DNA of 58,378 bases from Desulfobacterales bacterium (GCA_030834695.1 JAUQXK010000047.1:1-58378); one strand, 5' to 3'; counted from the first letter of the stretch, positions 38,593-47,608 are shown. A program made the numbers and translations. Notes: a model not told the origin generated them from the letters alone.

Positions 38593-39189
38593 ATGAAAGC
38601 GATGGTGATGGCGTGCGGCCTGGCGGTTTGGCTTTGGGCTGCTGCGGCTCCGGCCGGAGCGCAGACGCTGAAGGACAGCATTTACGACCCCGGCGTTCTG
38701 AAGCCGATCGACAGCACACTCAAGGTCAAGAAGGGGCAGGCGGCCCCGGATTTCACCCTGCCCTCGATTATGGGCGAAAAGGTGCGGCTGAGCCAGTACC
38801 GGGGCAAGAAGAACGTGGTGCTCTCCTTCGTGCCGGCGGCGTTCACGCCGGTGTGCTCCGACCAGTGGCCGGGCTACAACATGGCCCGCGGCCTGTTCGA
38901 ACAGCACGACGCGATCCTGCTCGGCATCACCGTCGACAGCGTTCCCACGCTGTACGCCTGGACCCGGCAGATGGGAGCGGAGCTCTGGTTCCCGGTGTTG
39001 TCGGATTTCTGGCCGCACGGCGCGGTCGCTTCGAAATACGGCCTGCTGCGATCCGACGGGGTTTCCGAGCGGGCGCTGATCTTCATCGACAAGAAGGGGA
39101 TCATCCGGGACATCCTGGTCAGCGACATCAACAAGCGTCCCGACCTGGAGTCCTGCGCCGTCGCCCTGGACAAGTTGGATAAAAAGTAA
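38593..39189 (+). CDS. Exported peroxiredoxin (AhpC/TSA family)
   Basis: A 198-residue peroxiredoxin with a signal peptide (VWLWAAAAPAGAQ). The peroxidatic Cys is C88 in SFVPAAFTPVCSDQ, preceded by APDFTLPSIMGEKVRLSQY; the Thr and downstream segment FPVLSDFWPHGAVASKYG are as in the BCP/AhpC group. A possible resolving Cys lies near the end (LESCAVALD). It would reduce peroxides outside the cytoplasm, and the adjacent selenoprotein, 23 bases upstream, could be its reductant. Start 38593 follows AGAGG. The same frame is open back through the selenoprotein gene but that part is not translated in this frame. Confidence 0.92.
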   Translation: MKAMVMACGLAVWLWAAAAPAGAQTLKDSIYDPGVLKPIDSTLKVKKGQAAPDFTLPSIMGEKVRLSQYRGKKNVVLSFVPAAFTPVCSDQWPGYNMARGLFEQHDAILLGITVDSVPTLYAWTRQMGAELWFPVLSDFWPHGAVASKYGLLRSDGVSERALIFIDKKGIIRDILVSDINKRPDLESCAVALDKLDKK

Positions 39190-39240
39190 AGGGTTCAAGG
39201 GGCCGGGGGGCCGCCGGTCCTTCCTGGAATTGGAAAAAAA

Positions 39241-39275
39241 TCAGGGCATGCCTGGTGGGCATGCCCTGATTTTTT
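39241..39275. terminator. Bidirectional rho-independent terminator
   Basis: A 12-bp perfect stem TCAGGGCATGCC / GGCATGCCCTGA with a 5-base loop; A-run before (39234-39240) and T-run after (39270-39275), so it works in both directions. It lies between the peroxiredoxin and the convergent PA2779-family gene. Confidence 0.9.
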
Positions 39276-39690
39276 AGCGGTGGCGCTTGGTGAACGGAAA
39301 CACGCTGGTGTAACCCAGAATGTCCGTGATCAGCAGGACGATGAAAACGATCAGGATGGCAGCGATGACAATGCCCAGGGCGCTGGTACCGCCGGCCGGA
39401 AGGCTTTCGATCGCGTCGGCCAGGCGCACCGCTTCGGCGTCCGACAGCGCTTCGGCCCGGGCTTGAGCCTCCTGGGGGTCGATCCCCTGGTTGGCCAGGG
39501 CGGTCTGGATGTCCTCCCGGGCCATCAAATTGCGGACCCGGTCGCGGGCGGGTTGGACCTGGGTGGCATCCAAAACGTTTTCGGTGCCGACCAAGGCGGC
39601 GAAGGCCGCCTGCTGCGGCCCGGAAATCATAAAAACATACACGGCGAGAACGAGGCTGACGGGTTTGGCGATACGGAAAATTCGTTTCAT
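39274..39690 (-). CDS. PA2779-family protein (DUF6627)
   Basis: A 138-residue exported protein. It has an N-terminal signal segment (LVLAVYVFMISGPQQAAFAA), a helical middle (ARDRVRNLMAREDIQTAL, NQGIDPQEAQARAEALSDAEA) that matches the small PA2779 family, and a C-terminal transmembrane helix (ALGIVIAAILIVFIVLLITDI) ending in basic residues. Function is unknown. In Pseudomonas the homologue stands next to a C39-type peptidase gene (PA2778); no such gene is present here. The start 39690 has GGGAGGAAG. Confidence 0.85.
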   Translation of the reverse strand: MKRIFRIAKPVSLVLAVYVFMISGPQQAAFAALVGTENVLDATQVQPARDRVRNLMAREDIQTALANQGIDPQEAQARAEALSDAEAVRLADAIESLPAGGTSALGIVIAAILIVFIVLLITDILGYTSVFPFTKRHR

Positions 39691-39852
39691 GAAGCTCTTC
39701 CTCCCTTTCTGGCGGTTGCGTGATGGAATGGCAGAATCTTAGCGACAGACACCCCAAGAGTCAACGCCCTGGCTCCCTGGCTCCCGGATGTTGGGAAGCC
39801 GGGCCTGGCAGCGAACGCCGTGATCTGGATGCATTTATTCGAGGGCTCCAGG

Positions 39853-40827
39853 CTATTCCATGGGGTGGTAAACGTAACGATTCTTTGCCCTCGTCCGCTC
39901 GATCCGCCCCTTCTCCTTCAGATATTTCAAGTGGGAGATCGCTTCTCCCGTGGCAAACCATTTTTGCGCCAAAGGAAATGCCTCCCAACCGTCGCATTTG
40001 ATGTCCCACGTCATCCGGGATGCGATCTCATAGGCCGACAGACGGCTATTTCCGGCGATGCGCAAAATTTCGTTGCAGCGCTCAGAATGATGCGCTTTGA
40101 GCTCGGCAATTCGGCTCCGGTGATCGGTGATCAGCCGGCGATGCCCAGGGAGAGTGAGCTCGACATCGAGGTCATGGACGCGATCCAGGCTGCCCAAATA
40201 GCTCCTGAGGGGATTCTGAATTTCGGACCAGCACTGAATATTGGGGGTGATGTCGATTAGAATGTGGTCGCCGGCGACCAGGATCTTTTTTTCCGGTTCG
40301 TACAGACAGGTGTGACCGAGGCTGTGCCCCGGCGTGTGAACGCACCTGAAATGGTATTCGCCCACGTCGATGATGTCCCCATCCTGCAGAATATTCAGTT
40401 CGGGCACCCATTCCGAGCTGAATTTGAAGCCCGGGTGTTGCTCGATGGCTCGGTGGAGCTCATCTTCCGGGAAGCCGTTCTCGGCGGCATAGGCGAGCAT
40501 CGGGCCCCAACCGGGCCAGGCTTCGATGATCTCGGCATCCGGGCGGTTGAAATAGACCCGGCTCGAAGCGGCGATCAACCGCGACACCAGACCGAAGTGA
40601 TCCGCATGCAGGTGGGTGATGAAAAAATCGGTCTTGTTCGGATCGATTTTCAACTCTTCGAATCCGGCCTGCATCACCTCGAAGCACTCATCCCGGTTCA
40701 ACCCCGTGTCGATCACCAAATTCCGGCCGGCCGATCGAACCACATACGAGTTGAGAAACTTGAGCGGACTGCCGGGCAGCGGCACCTGGATCCGGAACAG
40801 ATCCCGGCGAAGCTCTTCAACCATCAT
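39853..40827 (-). CDS. MBL-fold metallohydrolase with C-terminal extension
   Basis: A 324-residue metallo-beta-lactamase-fold hydrolase. The metal site is clear: H72, H74, D76 and H77 in THLHADHFGL, a further His in HTPGHSLGHT, the bridging Asp in AGDHILID, and a His in LPGHRRLI. The C-terminal 80 residues (HHSERCNEILRIAGNSRLSAYEIA) form a helical/winged-helix part as in the LACTB2-like group, which cleave thioesters or RNA. The start is placed at 40827 (MMVEELRRD), preceded by GGAGAGGC; the longer frame runs into a dispersed repeat. It is convergent with nothing and preceded by that repeat. Confidence 0.9.
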   Translation of the reverse strand: MMVEELRRDLFRIQVPLPGSPLKFLNSYVVRSAGRNLVIDTGLNRDECFEVMQAGFEELKIDPNKTDFFITHLHADHFGLVSRLIAASSRVYFNRPDAEIIEAWPGWGPMLAYAAENGFPEDELHRAIEQHPGFKFSSEWVPELNILQDGDIIDVGEYHFRCVHTPGHSLGHTCLYEPEKKILVAGDHILIDITPNIQCWSEIQNPLRSYLGSLDRVHDLDVELTLPGHRRLITDHRSRIAELKAHHSERCNEILRIAGNSRLSAYEIASRMTWDIKCDGWEAFPLAQKWFATGEAISHLKYLKEKGRIERTRAKNRYVYHPME

Positions 40828-41276
40828 GCCTCTCCAATTCGCTTGCGCGCCTCGAAATAGTACTGTCATGCCGGACCCCGGATCAATGACTTCCGTGGCA
40901 GGCTTGTCCGGCATCCAGAACGGGTTGAATTCACTGGATTCCGGCTAAAAGCATGCCGGAATGACGACGTAAAGACAATTATGAGACCCTTAATATTTGT
41001 CAGGAGCACAGGACGAAATTTTGCTTGCCTGAATGCTCACCCCTGCCATCCATTGCCATCGCCCGCCAAGCAGATGGGCGACGGGCGGATGGTATATCAA
41101 TTCTCCAGGCGTTTGCAATCCAAAGGTCAGGCCCATCGAATCGATGATCGCGACCGATTCTGGCACCGAATCGGGTTTCCGGCTTCCTTGTCATCACATC
41201 CAAGCTCTGCTATTGGCGGTTGCATTGAAGGCCGTCCAAGGGCATCGGCTTGCTTCGGCAGGCGCGGCGAGGCGTT
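40828..41276. other. Divergent intergenic region, MBL hydrolase / M14 peptidase
   Basis: 449 bases with no convincing gene. The first part contains a dispersed repeat (40853-40990). The rest (40991-41276) carries only weak open frames and no repeat or strong promoter I can identify. It should hold the promoters of both neighbouring genes. Confidence 0.6.
40853..40990 (+). repeat. Dispersed 138-bp repeat, copy A
   Basis: CGAAATAGTACTGTCATGCC at the left, GGCATCCAGAACGGGTTGAA in the middle and GACGTAAAGACAATTATGAG at the right. The same segments occur in reverse orientation at 58143-58280. Internal inverted repeats (GTCATGCCGGA / CCGGAATGAC; ATTCACTGGATTCCGG) give a hairpin structure. There is no coding capacity. 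Confidence 0.8.
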
Positions 41277-44200
41277 ATGACTTCTGTTCGGAAGATAAAC
41301 CCACTGGCTCTCGATGTTCTCTTCGGATCTGCGGGCATCGCGGCGGATGAAAACAGGGATGGGTATCCGGATCGGTTGACGGTCTGCATCGGTGTCGCGC
41401 CCGGGCTTTCCGCTGCCGGCGTTTGGGCGCAGGTCCTGAACCTCGCGGCACGGCTGGCGGGCGAGGTGACCGCGCTGGACCTGCCGGTCGTCAAGGCCCT
41501 GAAGGACCTGGAGGCCGGCGAGACGGCGCTTGTCGTCCACCGGCCGTTGAAGAGCCATCCCCGGGCGGTCGAGCTGCGGCGGTCGGGCCGCGCGGTCCAT
41601 CTCGCGGGTCGCTCGGCGGAGCGCATGGCCGACGTGCTTGGCTCTTTGGCGATGCACGGCGGCGGGCAGCGGGGCCTGCAACGGCATTGGTCGTCCATGA
41701 GGGCAGCGGAAGATGAACCCCTGGCGATGGAGGCCTTGGACCGGCGGGGGCGGGCGGCCGGCCGTTACCGCCTATCGCCGGCACATCCGGCGGCGGAGAA
41801 GCCGGGTGTCGCGCGCTTCGATCTGCTGGATCTGGCGGGATCGCTTTACCGCGCTTCCGCCGAAAACCCCCGGGCCCGAGACCTTGCCCTCGCCGTCGAG
41901 CTTCCCCGGCAAGGGATTTCTTTTCAAGTCGGACTCGCCCTCGCGGAGGCGGTTGTGCGCGCCGCGCTGGAGGCCACGCGGGTGGAGCTGCCGCTGGCCG
42001 CTTCCCGGATGGGAACGGCGGGCGGAGTGATTCTGCGGGTCGGGCAGCGCCCCGGGCGCGGCGCACGCCTGTCCGTGGAGAAGGGCGGGAACGCAAACGG
42101 GGTGATCGTCCACGCCGATGGCGATGCGCGCAGCCTGGCGGGCCTGCTTCAGGATTGGGTGCGCATCGGCTTTGCCGCGGACGGGCCGGCGGAAGAAGGC
42201 GTCCGGCGCCTGCGCGGCCGCATCGATGACCTCCTGGCCATGATCGCTGCGGGAGCGCCGCCTTCGGCCCGGGCGGCGTCGACCTCCATCCGGCGGCGGT
42301 TGACCTGGCGCTCGGAGACCGAACGCCTGATCGAGGTCGTACGCTGCGTTCCGCCCGGCCGCGGCGCCATCCAGGGATTGGCCCTGATCAGCAAACCCGG
42401 GAACGTGAGGACGAAGGCGCGGCGCGAGATCGAGCGCATCCTGCGCGCCAAGGGATATGCGCCCGCGGTCGTTGTCCTGAACGCCTACAAGCCCGGGCTT
42501 TCTTGGATGCGGGAGGTCGTGCAGCCGGCACTTAAAGCCATCCCCCAGTTGGAGCGGGTGCGGGTCGCCTTCCGCGAGTTCGCACCGGATCGGCCGGCCC
42601 TCGAGATGAAATCCCGCTGGCTGCAGGAGCTCTATCCCGGTCCGGATCTGCTGGCCGCCGCCCTCGGACTTCCTGCCGAACGGGTGCGGCTTTCCCGGCG
42701 CAGCCGGCTGCGCGAAGCCTATGTCGTCACGGCCTGGGACCGCGCCGGCGCGCAAATTTATCAGGCGGGATTCACACCGCGGGTGAGTCGGCTGCCGTAT
42801 CTCCCCGGACATCCGGAGCAGGGATGGGTGCATCCGTGCACGGGAGGGATCCGGCTGACCCGTTCCGGCCATGTGATGATGGACGAGAATCTCCCGACCG
42901 ACCGCGAGCGCTTCTGGCGCTTCTTTCAGGAGCGCATCCTGTCGGCGATCGAGAGCGCCATGGCGGCACGGCTCGCCGACGGGGGAGAGCTGCCGCCGGC
43001 GTTCTGGGAAGAGGCGGCCATCGATGTGCGCATCCCGGAGACCGACGAGCGCCTGGGGCTCGGGGAGGAGCGTATCGCGCCGCTGGAGGCCCTGCACGAG
43101 GACCTTTATTTCGTGCTGCTGGACCATTTCCGGCTTTTCGCCGAGAAGCACCATCTGCCGGCCGGAAGCCAGTTCGGGCGGATCCTGCCGAGAGTCTCGA
43201 CGGCGGCACCGGGCGGTAAACCGGTCGCCGTCTTCCGGGCGCGGCCGTTTGCAGCATCACCGACGGCATGCTCCGCTGCTCCGGATTCAACTGCCAGGAT
43301 CGCATCCATCGCAACGGAGGCGGGGAGCCTGGTTTTCGAGGTCGAGGCCGGCGGCCCGGCCGCCGTTGAAGCGGGAGCCGAGGGATTGCGCCGTGCGGCG
43401 CGCTCGCGTGGGATCGACGTTAGCCTCGACGCCCGCAAGAACGGTTACATCTTACGAACGGCGCGGCCCCGACCGCCTGCCGCCGGCCGTCGGCCAAACC
43501 CAGCCGGCAAAGTCGTGGCGGCGCCGCCGCTCGACCGCCTTTTCCCCATGCGGGAGGTGGAGCACCGGGTCCGGCAGCTGGCGGAGCTGCCCCATCTCAG
43601 GGCCTGGCCGGCCGGAACCAGCTGGCAGGGACGCGGCATCTGGGCGCTGGAGGCGGTACTTACGGGCGGCGGCGGGCTCGTCTCCATCGCTCGCGCGCGA
43701 TTGCTCAAACCGACCCTGCTCGTGAACGCCCGGCACCATGCCAACGAGGTTTCCAGCACGAGCGCGGCCCTGCGGCTGGCCTGGGAGCTTGCCGCTACGC
43801 CCTGGGGGCGCGCGGCCCTCAAGCGGGTGAACGTCGCCATCATCCCGGTTGAGAACGCCGACGGGGTCGCCACCCTGGAGGAGCTGCAGCCCGGCTGCAC
43901 CGGCCACAAACTGCACGCCGCGCGCTACAACGCCCTGGGGGTCGAGTGGTACGGCGATTATTTCCTGGAGCAGCCGCGGTTTCCCGAGGCGCGTGTCAAA
44001 CCGCGCCTGTGGCGGCGCTGGCTGCCGCTGCTGGTCCTGGACGCCCACGGAGTCCCCAGCCACGAGTGGGACCAGCCCTTCTCGGGCTATGCCCCCGGCC
44101 GCTTCCGGCAGTTCTGGATTCCGCGCGCGTTCATTTACGCGATCATGCCGTTTATCGACCAGCCGTCCCACCCCGGCTACGGGCCGGCGCGGGACATTTC

Positions 44201-44588
44201 GAGGGTCTTGGCCCGAGCCGTCCATGCGGATCGCGGGATACGGGACCTGGACCGCGAGCTGAAAGATCGCTATGTGCGCTATGCGCGGCTATGGGACCCG
44301 GAGGTGTTTCCGCCGACCGGCGGCCCGGGGCTTACGGTGTTGCCGAGCGAGAAAAGGCTGGCCGGCCTGAATTTCGGCGTGCAGCGGTTTCCGGTCACGG
44401 TATCCGAGATCGTCACCGAGGTGACCGACGAGGTGGTCTCCGGCCGACTGCTGGAGCTGTGCGCACGCGCCCATCTGACGGCCGCCAGGGCGCTGCTCGA
44501 ATGGCTGGGGGGGCAGGCGCTCGGCCGCCTGGTGCGTAAGCGAACGCGCGGGGGTGGATTGGCGCTTTCTTGGGAAGCGGGCCATTAA
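41277..44588 (+). CDS. Large M14-type zinc carboxypeptidase-like protein
   Basis: A 1103-residue protein, about three times the usual M14 length. The peptidase core is in the last third: HxxE in ARHHANEVSST (H821, E824), the third zinc ligand H924 in LVLDAHGVPSHEW, and a Glu-rich end (SEIVTEVTDE, E1044 or E1048) that would supply the catalytic base. The first 800 residues are not recognisable, except for repeated Gly-rich/Arg-rich segments and a conserved-looking block GWVHPCTGGIRLTRSGHVM. There is no signal peptide, so it is probably cytoplasmic. Start 41277 (MTSVRKINP) has a weak GAGG. It precedes a second peptide ABC transporter by 353 bases on the same strand. Base composition agrees with its neighbours. 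Confidence 0.85.
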   Translation: MTSVRKINPLALDVLFGSAGIAADENRDGYPDRLTVCIGVAPGLSAAGVWAQVLNLAARLAGEVTALDLPVVKALKDLEAGETALVVHRPLKSHPRAVELRRSGRAVHLAGRSAERMADVLGSLAMHGGGQRGLQRHWSSMRAAEDEPLAMEALDRRGRAAGRYRLSPAHPAAEKPGVARFDLLDLAGSLYRASAENPRARDLALAVELPRQGISFQVGLALAEAVVRAALEATRVELPLAASRMGTAGGVILRVGQRPGRGARLSVEKGGNANGVIVHADGDARSLAGLLQDWVRIGFAADGPAEEGVRRLRGRIDDLLAMIAAGAPPSARAASTSIRRRLTWRSETERLIEVVRCVPPGRGAIQGLALISKPGNVRTKARREIERILRAKGYAPAVVVLNAYKPGLSWMREVVQPALKAIPQLERVRVAFREFAPDRPALEMKSRWLQELYPGPDLLAAALGLPAERVRLSRRSRLREAYVVTAWDRAGAQIYQAGFTPRVSRLPYLPGHPEQGWVHPCTGGIRLTRSGHVMMDENLPTDRERFWRFFQERILSAIESAMAARLADGGELPPAFWEEAAIDVRIPETDERLGLGEERIAPLEALHEDLYFVLLDHFRLFAEKHHLPAGSQFGRILPRVSTAAPGGKPVAVFRARPFAASPTACSAAPDSTARIASIATEAGSLVFEVEAGGPAAVEAGAEGLRRAARSRGIDVSLDARKNGYILRTARPRPPAAGRRPNPAGKVVAAPPLDRLFPMREVEHRVRQLAELPHLRAWPAGTSWQGRGIWALEAVLTGGGGLVSIARARLLKPTLLVNARHHANEVSSTSAALRLAWELAATPWGRAALKRVNVAIIPVENADGVATLEELQPGCTGHKLHAARYNALGVEWYGDYFLEQPRFPEARVKPRLWRRWLPLLVLDAHGVPSHEWDQPFSGYAPGRFRQFWIPRAFIYAIMPFIDQPSHPGYGPARDISRVLARAVHADRGIRDLDRELKDRYVRYARLWDPEVFPPTGGPGLTVLPSEKRLAGLNFGVQRFPVTVSEIVTEVTDEVVSGRLLELCARAHLTAARALLEWLGGQALGRLVRKRTRGGGLALSWEAGH

Positions 44589-44941
44589 AAGATTTCAGGA
44601 CTCAGGGCTGGGGACAAGGCCTGAGGACTGAGCGATAGGGAATGAGCGCATCGCGCTGAGACAACCGCCTATCGACCACCCCCAATATTGCCCATTGCGA
44701 GCGCTGCGGATTTGGGTTAAAAACCAAACAGCTCCACCGGCGGTCGTTGTTTGTGTGGATGCTCAACTTTGACGGGCCGGCAGAGAGCCCATCCGCATGT
44801 CATTGTGAGCGGAGCGAGAAATCCTTCGGTTGCCATGCGTAAAAAAATCAGATGTCTCCCTGCGGTCGAAATGACAGATCCACTCGTTACGGTCTTATGC
44901 AAGTTTATCCCGTTCAGGGAATCAAAAAAGGAGGAGGTTGT
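44589..44941. other. Intergenic region between M14 peptidase and second dppA
   Basis: 353 bases with no gene. It begins with a small inverted tract (AGGACTCAGG / CCTGAGGACT, 44597-44628) and holds a 79-base inverted repeat at 44798-44876. The last 65 bases carry the leader and a strong Shine-Dalgarno (GGAGGAGG) of the binding-protein gene. A separate promoter for the transporter is likely here. Confidence 0.65.
44798..44876. repeat. TGTCATT...AATGACA inverted repeat
   Basis: Ends TGTCATTGTGAGCGGAGCGA and, inverted, TGTCATTTCGACCGCAGGGA enclose a short centre with ATCCTTCGG and AAAAAATCAGATG. Both ends belong to a widespread kind of intergenic inverted repeat with TGTCATT termini seen in many bacteria. 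It lies about 65 bases before the second dppA. Confidence 0.65.
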
Positions 44942-46504
44942 ATGCGCAAACTCATCATCGGAATGGCTCTGGCCCTTTGTCTGCTGCCGGCCATCGGCTG
45001 GTGCGCCGAAAAGAGCGGCGGCACGCTGGTGTGGGGCCGCGGCGGCGACTCCGTGTCGCTCGACCTGGCTCAGGCCACGGACGGCGAGTCCATCAAGGCC
45101 GGCATCCAGGTGCTCGAGAACCTGGTCATCTTCGGCAAGGACTCGATGAACGTCGAACCCCAGCTGGCCGAGTCCTGGAAAGTGTCCGACGACGGGCTCA
45201 CCTGGACCTTCAAGCTGCGCAAGGGCGTCAAGTTCCACGACGGCTACCCCTTCAACGCCCGCGCGGTCTACGACTCCTTCGCGCGGGTGATCTTCAAGCA
45301 GCACCCCTACTACGGCTACGGCAAATGGCAGTACCCCGCCATGTCCCTGGGGCCGGTGAAGGACATCCAGGTGATCGACGACTACACGATCGCCCTGATC
45401 ACCGAAAAGCCATACGCGCCGCTGCTGAACAACCTCGCGCTCTGGCTCTGCCCGATCGTATCGCCCAAGGCCATGGCCGACTACAAGGACAAGATCGGCA
45501 TGCACCCGGTGGGCACCGGCCCGTTCAAGTTCAAGAGCTGGACCAAGGACGACCAGATCGTGCTCGAGCGCAACAACGACTACTGGGGCGAGAAGGCCAA
45601 GGTGGACCGCATCGTGCTCAAGTCCATCCCGGAGCCCTCGGCCCGCCTGATGGCGCTGCAATCCGGGACGGTGGACATCGCCGACGACCTCGATCCGGAT
45701 TCGATCGCCCTGGTCAAGAAGAATCCCAAGCTGGCCGTGATCGAACGGCCGAGCGTCAACGTGGGCTATCTCGCCTTCAACACCGAAAAACCTCGGCTGA
45801 AGGACCCCAAGGTGCGCCAGGCCCTGAGCCACGCCATCGACAAGGACACCCTGATCAAAACCATTTTTGCCGGTCTGGCCATCCCGGCCAAGAACCCGTT
45901 CCCGCCGTCGATTTGGTCATACAACGACGCCAACAAGCCCTACGAGTACAACCCCGAGAAGGCCAAGAAGATGCTGGCCGAGGCCAAGTTCGACTTCAAT
46001 ACCGAGATCGAGCTCTGGGCCATGCCGGTTTCGCGCGCCTACATGCCCGACCCTGTGAAGACGGCCGAACTCTTGCAGGCCTATTTTGCGGCGGTGGGCG
46101 TGAAAGCCAAGATTGTGCGCCACGAATGGGGTGCTTACTTGAGCAAGGTCGGCAATGGCGAGCACGACATGTGTATGTTCGGCTGGCTCGGTGGCAACTC
46201 CGACCCCGACAACTTCCTGTACGGTCTGCTCTCGGCCGACACGGCCAAGCCGCCTGGGGCCTCCAACGCGGCTTTCTGGAAGAATGCCGAATTCACAGAT
46301 CTCTGTCTGAAGGGCCAGAAGACCTTTAACAAGGCCGAACGTACCAAAATCTATCTCAAGGCCCAGGAAATCTTCCATGCCGAAGCGCCCTGGGCGCCGC
46401 TGGTACATACCATCAACGTGCGCTGCTACAGCAAGAAGTTGCATGACGTGCCCCTGCGGCCGAATGGGTTAAACTCGTTCCAGATGATCAGCAAGGAAAA
46501 GTGA
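44942..46504 (+). CDS. dppA: Dipeptide/oligopeptide ABC transporter substrate-binding protein, system 2
   Basis: A 520-residue family 5 binding protein. The signal peptide (LIIGMALALCLLPAIGWCA) lacks a clear lipobox, unlike the first system. The mature protein starts EKSGGTLVWGRGGDSVSLDLAQAT and has LAESWKVSDDGLTWTFKLRKGV, FHDGYPFNARAV and the HPVGTGPFKFKSWTKDDQIV stretch, as in DppA/OppA proteins. A Shine-Dalgarno GGAGGAGG lies just before ATG 44942. It is the first gene of the second transporter operon, downstream of the M14 peptidase. Confidence 0.95.
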   Translation: MRKLIIGMALALCLLPAIGWCAEKSGGTLVWGRGGDSVSLDLAQATDGESIKAGIQVLENLVIFGKDSMNVEPQLAESWKVSDDGLTWTFKLRKGVKFHDGYPFNARAVYDSFARVIFKQHPYYGYGKWQYPAMSLGPVKDIQVIDDYTIALITEKPYAPLLNNLALWLCPIVSPKAMADYKDKIGMHPVGTGPFKFKSWTKDDQIVLERNNDYWGEKAKVDRIVLKSIPEPSARLMALQSGTVDIADDLDPDSIALVKKNPKLAVIERPSVNVGYLAFNTEKPRLKDPKVRQALSHAIDKDTLIKTIFAGLAIPAKNPFPPSIWSYNDANKPYEYNPEKAKKMLAEAKFDFNTEIELWAMPVSRAYMPDPVKTAELLQAYFAAVGVKAKIVRHEWGAYLSKVGNGEHDMCMFGWLGGNSDPDNFLYGLLSADTAKPPGASNAAFWKNAEFTDLCLKGQKTFNKAERTKIYLKAQEIFHAEAPWAPLVHTINVRCYSKKLHDVPLRPNGLNSFQMISKEK

Positions 46505-46525
46505 CGGCTTTCAGGTTCTATCGAC

Positions 46526-46590
46526 TGGGTTCAACGGTTCAACGGTTGAATCGATGCTTTTGCAGCCGTGAACCGTTGAACCGTGAACCG
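46526..46590. repeat. Intergenic inverted repeat between dppA and dppB, system 2
   Basis: The left arm GGGTTCAACGGTTCAACGG and the right arm (CCGTGAACCGTTGAACCGTG) are inverted relative to each other and made of tandem GGTTCAAC units. It is in the same position (between dppA and dppB) as the repeat at 27883-27958 in the first operon, but with a different sequence. Confidence 0.65.
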
Positions 46591-46597
46591 AACGACG

Positions 46598-47608
46598 ATG
46601 CCCATCGGCTACCTATCCAAGCGCCTGTTCCATCTGGCCCTGATCCTGCTCGGCGTGTCCCTGCTGGTCTTTATGATGCTGCGCATGATCCCGGGCGATC
46701 CCGCACGGCTGCTGCTGGGCGAGTTCGCCACGGCGGAAGACTTGTCGCGGCTGCGTGCCCAGATGGGTCTGGACCGGCCCTATCCCGTCCAGTACGGAAT
46801 TTATCTTGCGAACATCCTCCAGGGCGATCTGGGCAATTCCCTGCGCAACGGCGCGCCGGTGGCGACGGAAATCGGCATGCGGCTGGTGGCGACGCTGGAA
46901 CTCGCGGTGGCGGCCATGCTGATCGCCTCGCTCGCCGGCATCGCGGCGGGCGTAATCTCCGCGGTGCGGCAGTATTCCGTCTTCGACTACGGCTCTATGT
47001 TCATGGCCCTGATCGGGGTCTCCATGCCGATTTTCTGGCTGGGCCTCATGCTCATGTACCTTTTAGCCGTCATGTTCCCGATCATGCCCATGATGGGCCG
47101 GATCGGCATGGGCAACGAACCGGAGGTAATGACGGGGCTGATGCTGGTAGACACCCTGCTGGCCGGCGAGTTCGGTGACTTCCTCGATGCACTGCACCAC
47201 CTGGTCCTGCCCGCTTTCACGCTTGCGACCATTCCCATGGCGATTGTCGCTCGCATCACCCGCTCCTCCATGCTCGAGGTGCTCAACAAGGATTACGTGC
47301 GCACGGCGCGCGCCAAGGGCATGGGGGAAGTTGTGGTCATCCTGCGCCATGCCCTGCGGAACGCCTTCCTGCCCGTCGTGACCGTTCTGGGGCTCAACCT
47401 CGGGCTGCTGCTGGGCGGCGCGGTGCTGACCGAAACCATCTTCTCTTGGCCCGGCCTGGGCCGCTACGTGGTGGACTCCCTCATGGCACGGGATTACGCG
47501 GCCGTGCAGGGCTGCATCCTCGTGTTCGCCGGCCTGATGGCCTTCATCAACCTGATCGTCGACCTGGTGTACGCGCTGCTCGACCCGAGGATCCGCGTCC
47601 ATGCGTAG
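46598..47608 (+). CDS. dppB: Dipeptide/oligopeptide ABC transporter permease (DppB type), system 2
   Basis: A 336-residue permease with six helices. It starts PIGYLSKRLFHLALILLGVS and has MLRMIPGDPARLLLGEFA, IARITRSSMLEVLNKDYVRT, the EAA-type loop ARAKGMGEVVVILRHALRN and TETIFSWPGLGRYVVDSL. The ATG at 46598 has no strong Shine-Dalgarno and follows a hairpin; a GTG 15 bases upstream is possible. Its stop overlaps the dppC start by eight bases. Confidence 0.95.
   Translation: MPIGYLSKRLFHLALILLGVSLLVFMMLRMIPGDPARLLLGEFATAEDLSRLRAQMGLDRPYPVQYGIYLANILQGDLGNSLRNGAPVATEIGMRLVATLELAVAAMLIASLAGIAAGVISAVRQYSVFDYGSMFMALIGVSMPIFWLGLMLMYLLAVMFPIMPMMGRIGMGNEPEVMTGLMLVDTLLAGEFGDFLDALHHLVLPAFTLATIPMAIVARITRSSMLEVLNKDYVRTARAKGMGEVVVILRHALRNAFLPVVTVLGLNLGLLLGGAVLTETIFSWPGLGRYVVDSLMARDYAAVQGCILVFAGLMAFINLIVDLVYALLDPRIRVHA

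Noticed and set aside
38035-39189. A 384-codon frame ending in the peroxiredoxin, as if a fusion protein
   Set aside because: Its first 186 codons overlap the selenoprotein in another frame and read as random Gly/Arg-rich sequence; the signal peptide at 38593 marks the true start.
40981-41280. A 99-codon frame before the M14 gene
   Set aside because: It begins inside the dispersed repeat, has no Shine-Dalgarno and no recognisable composition or motif.
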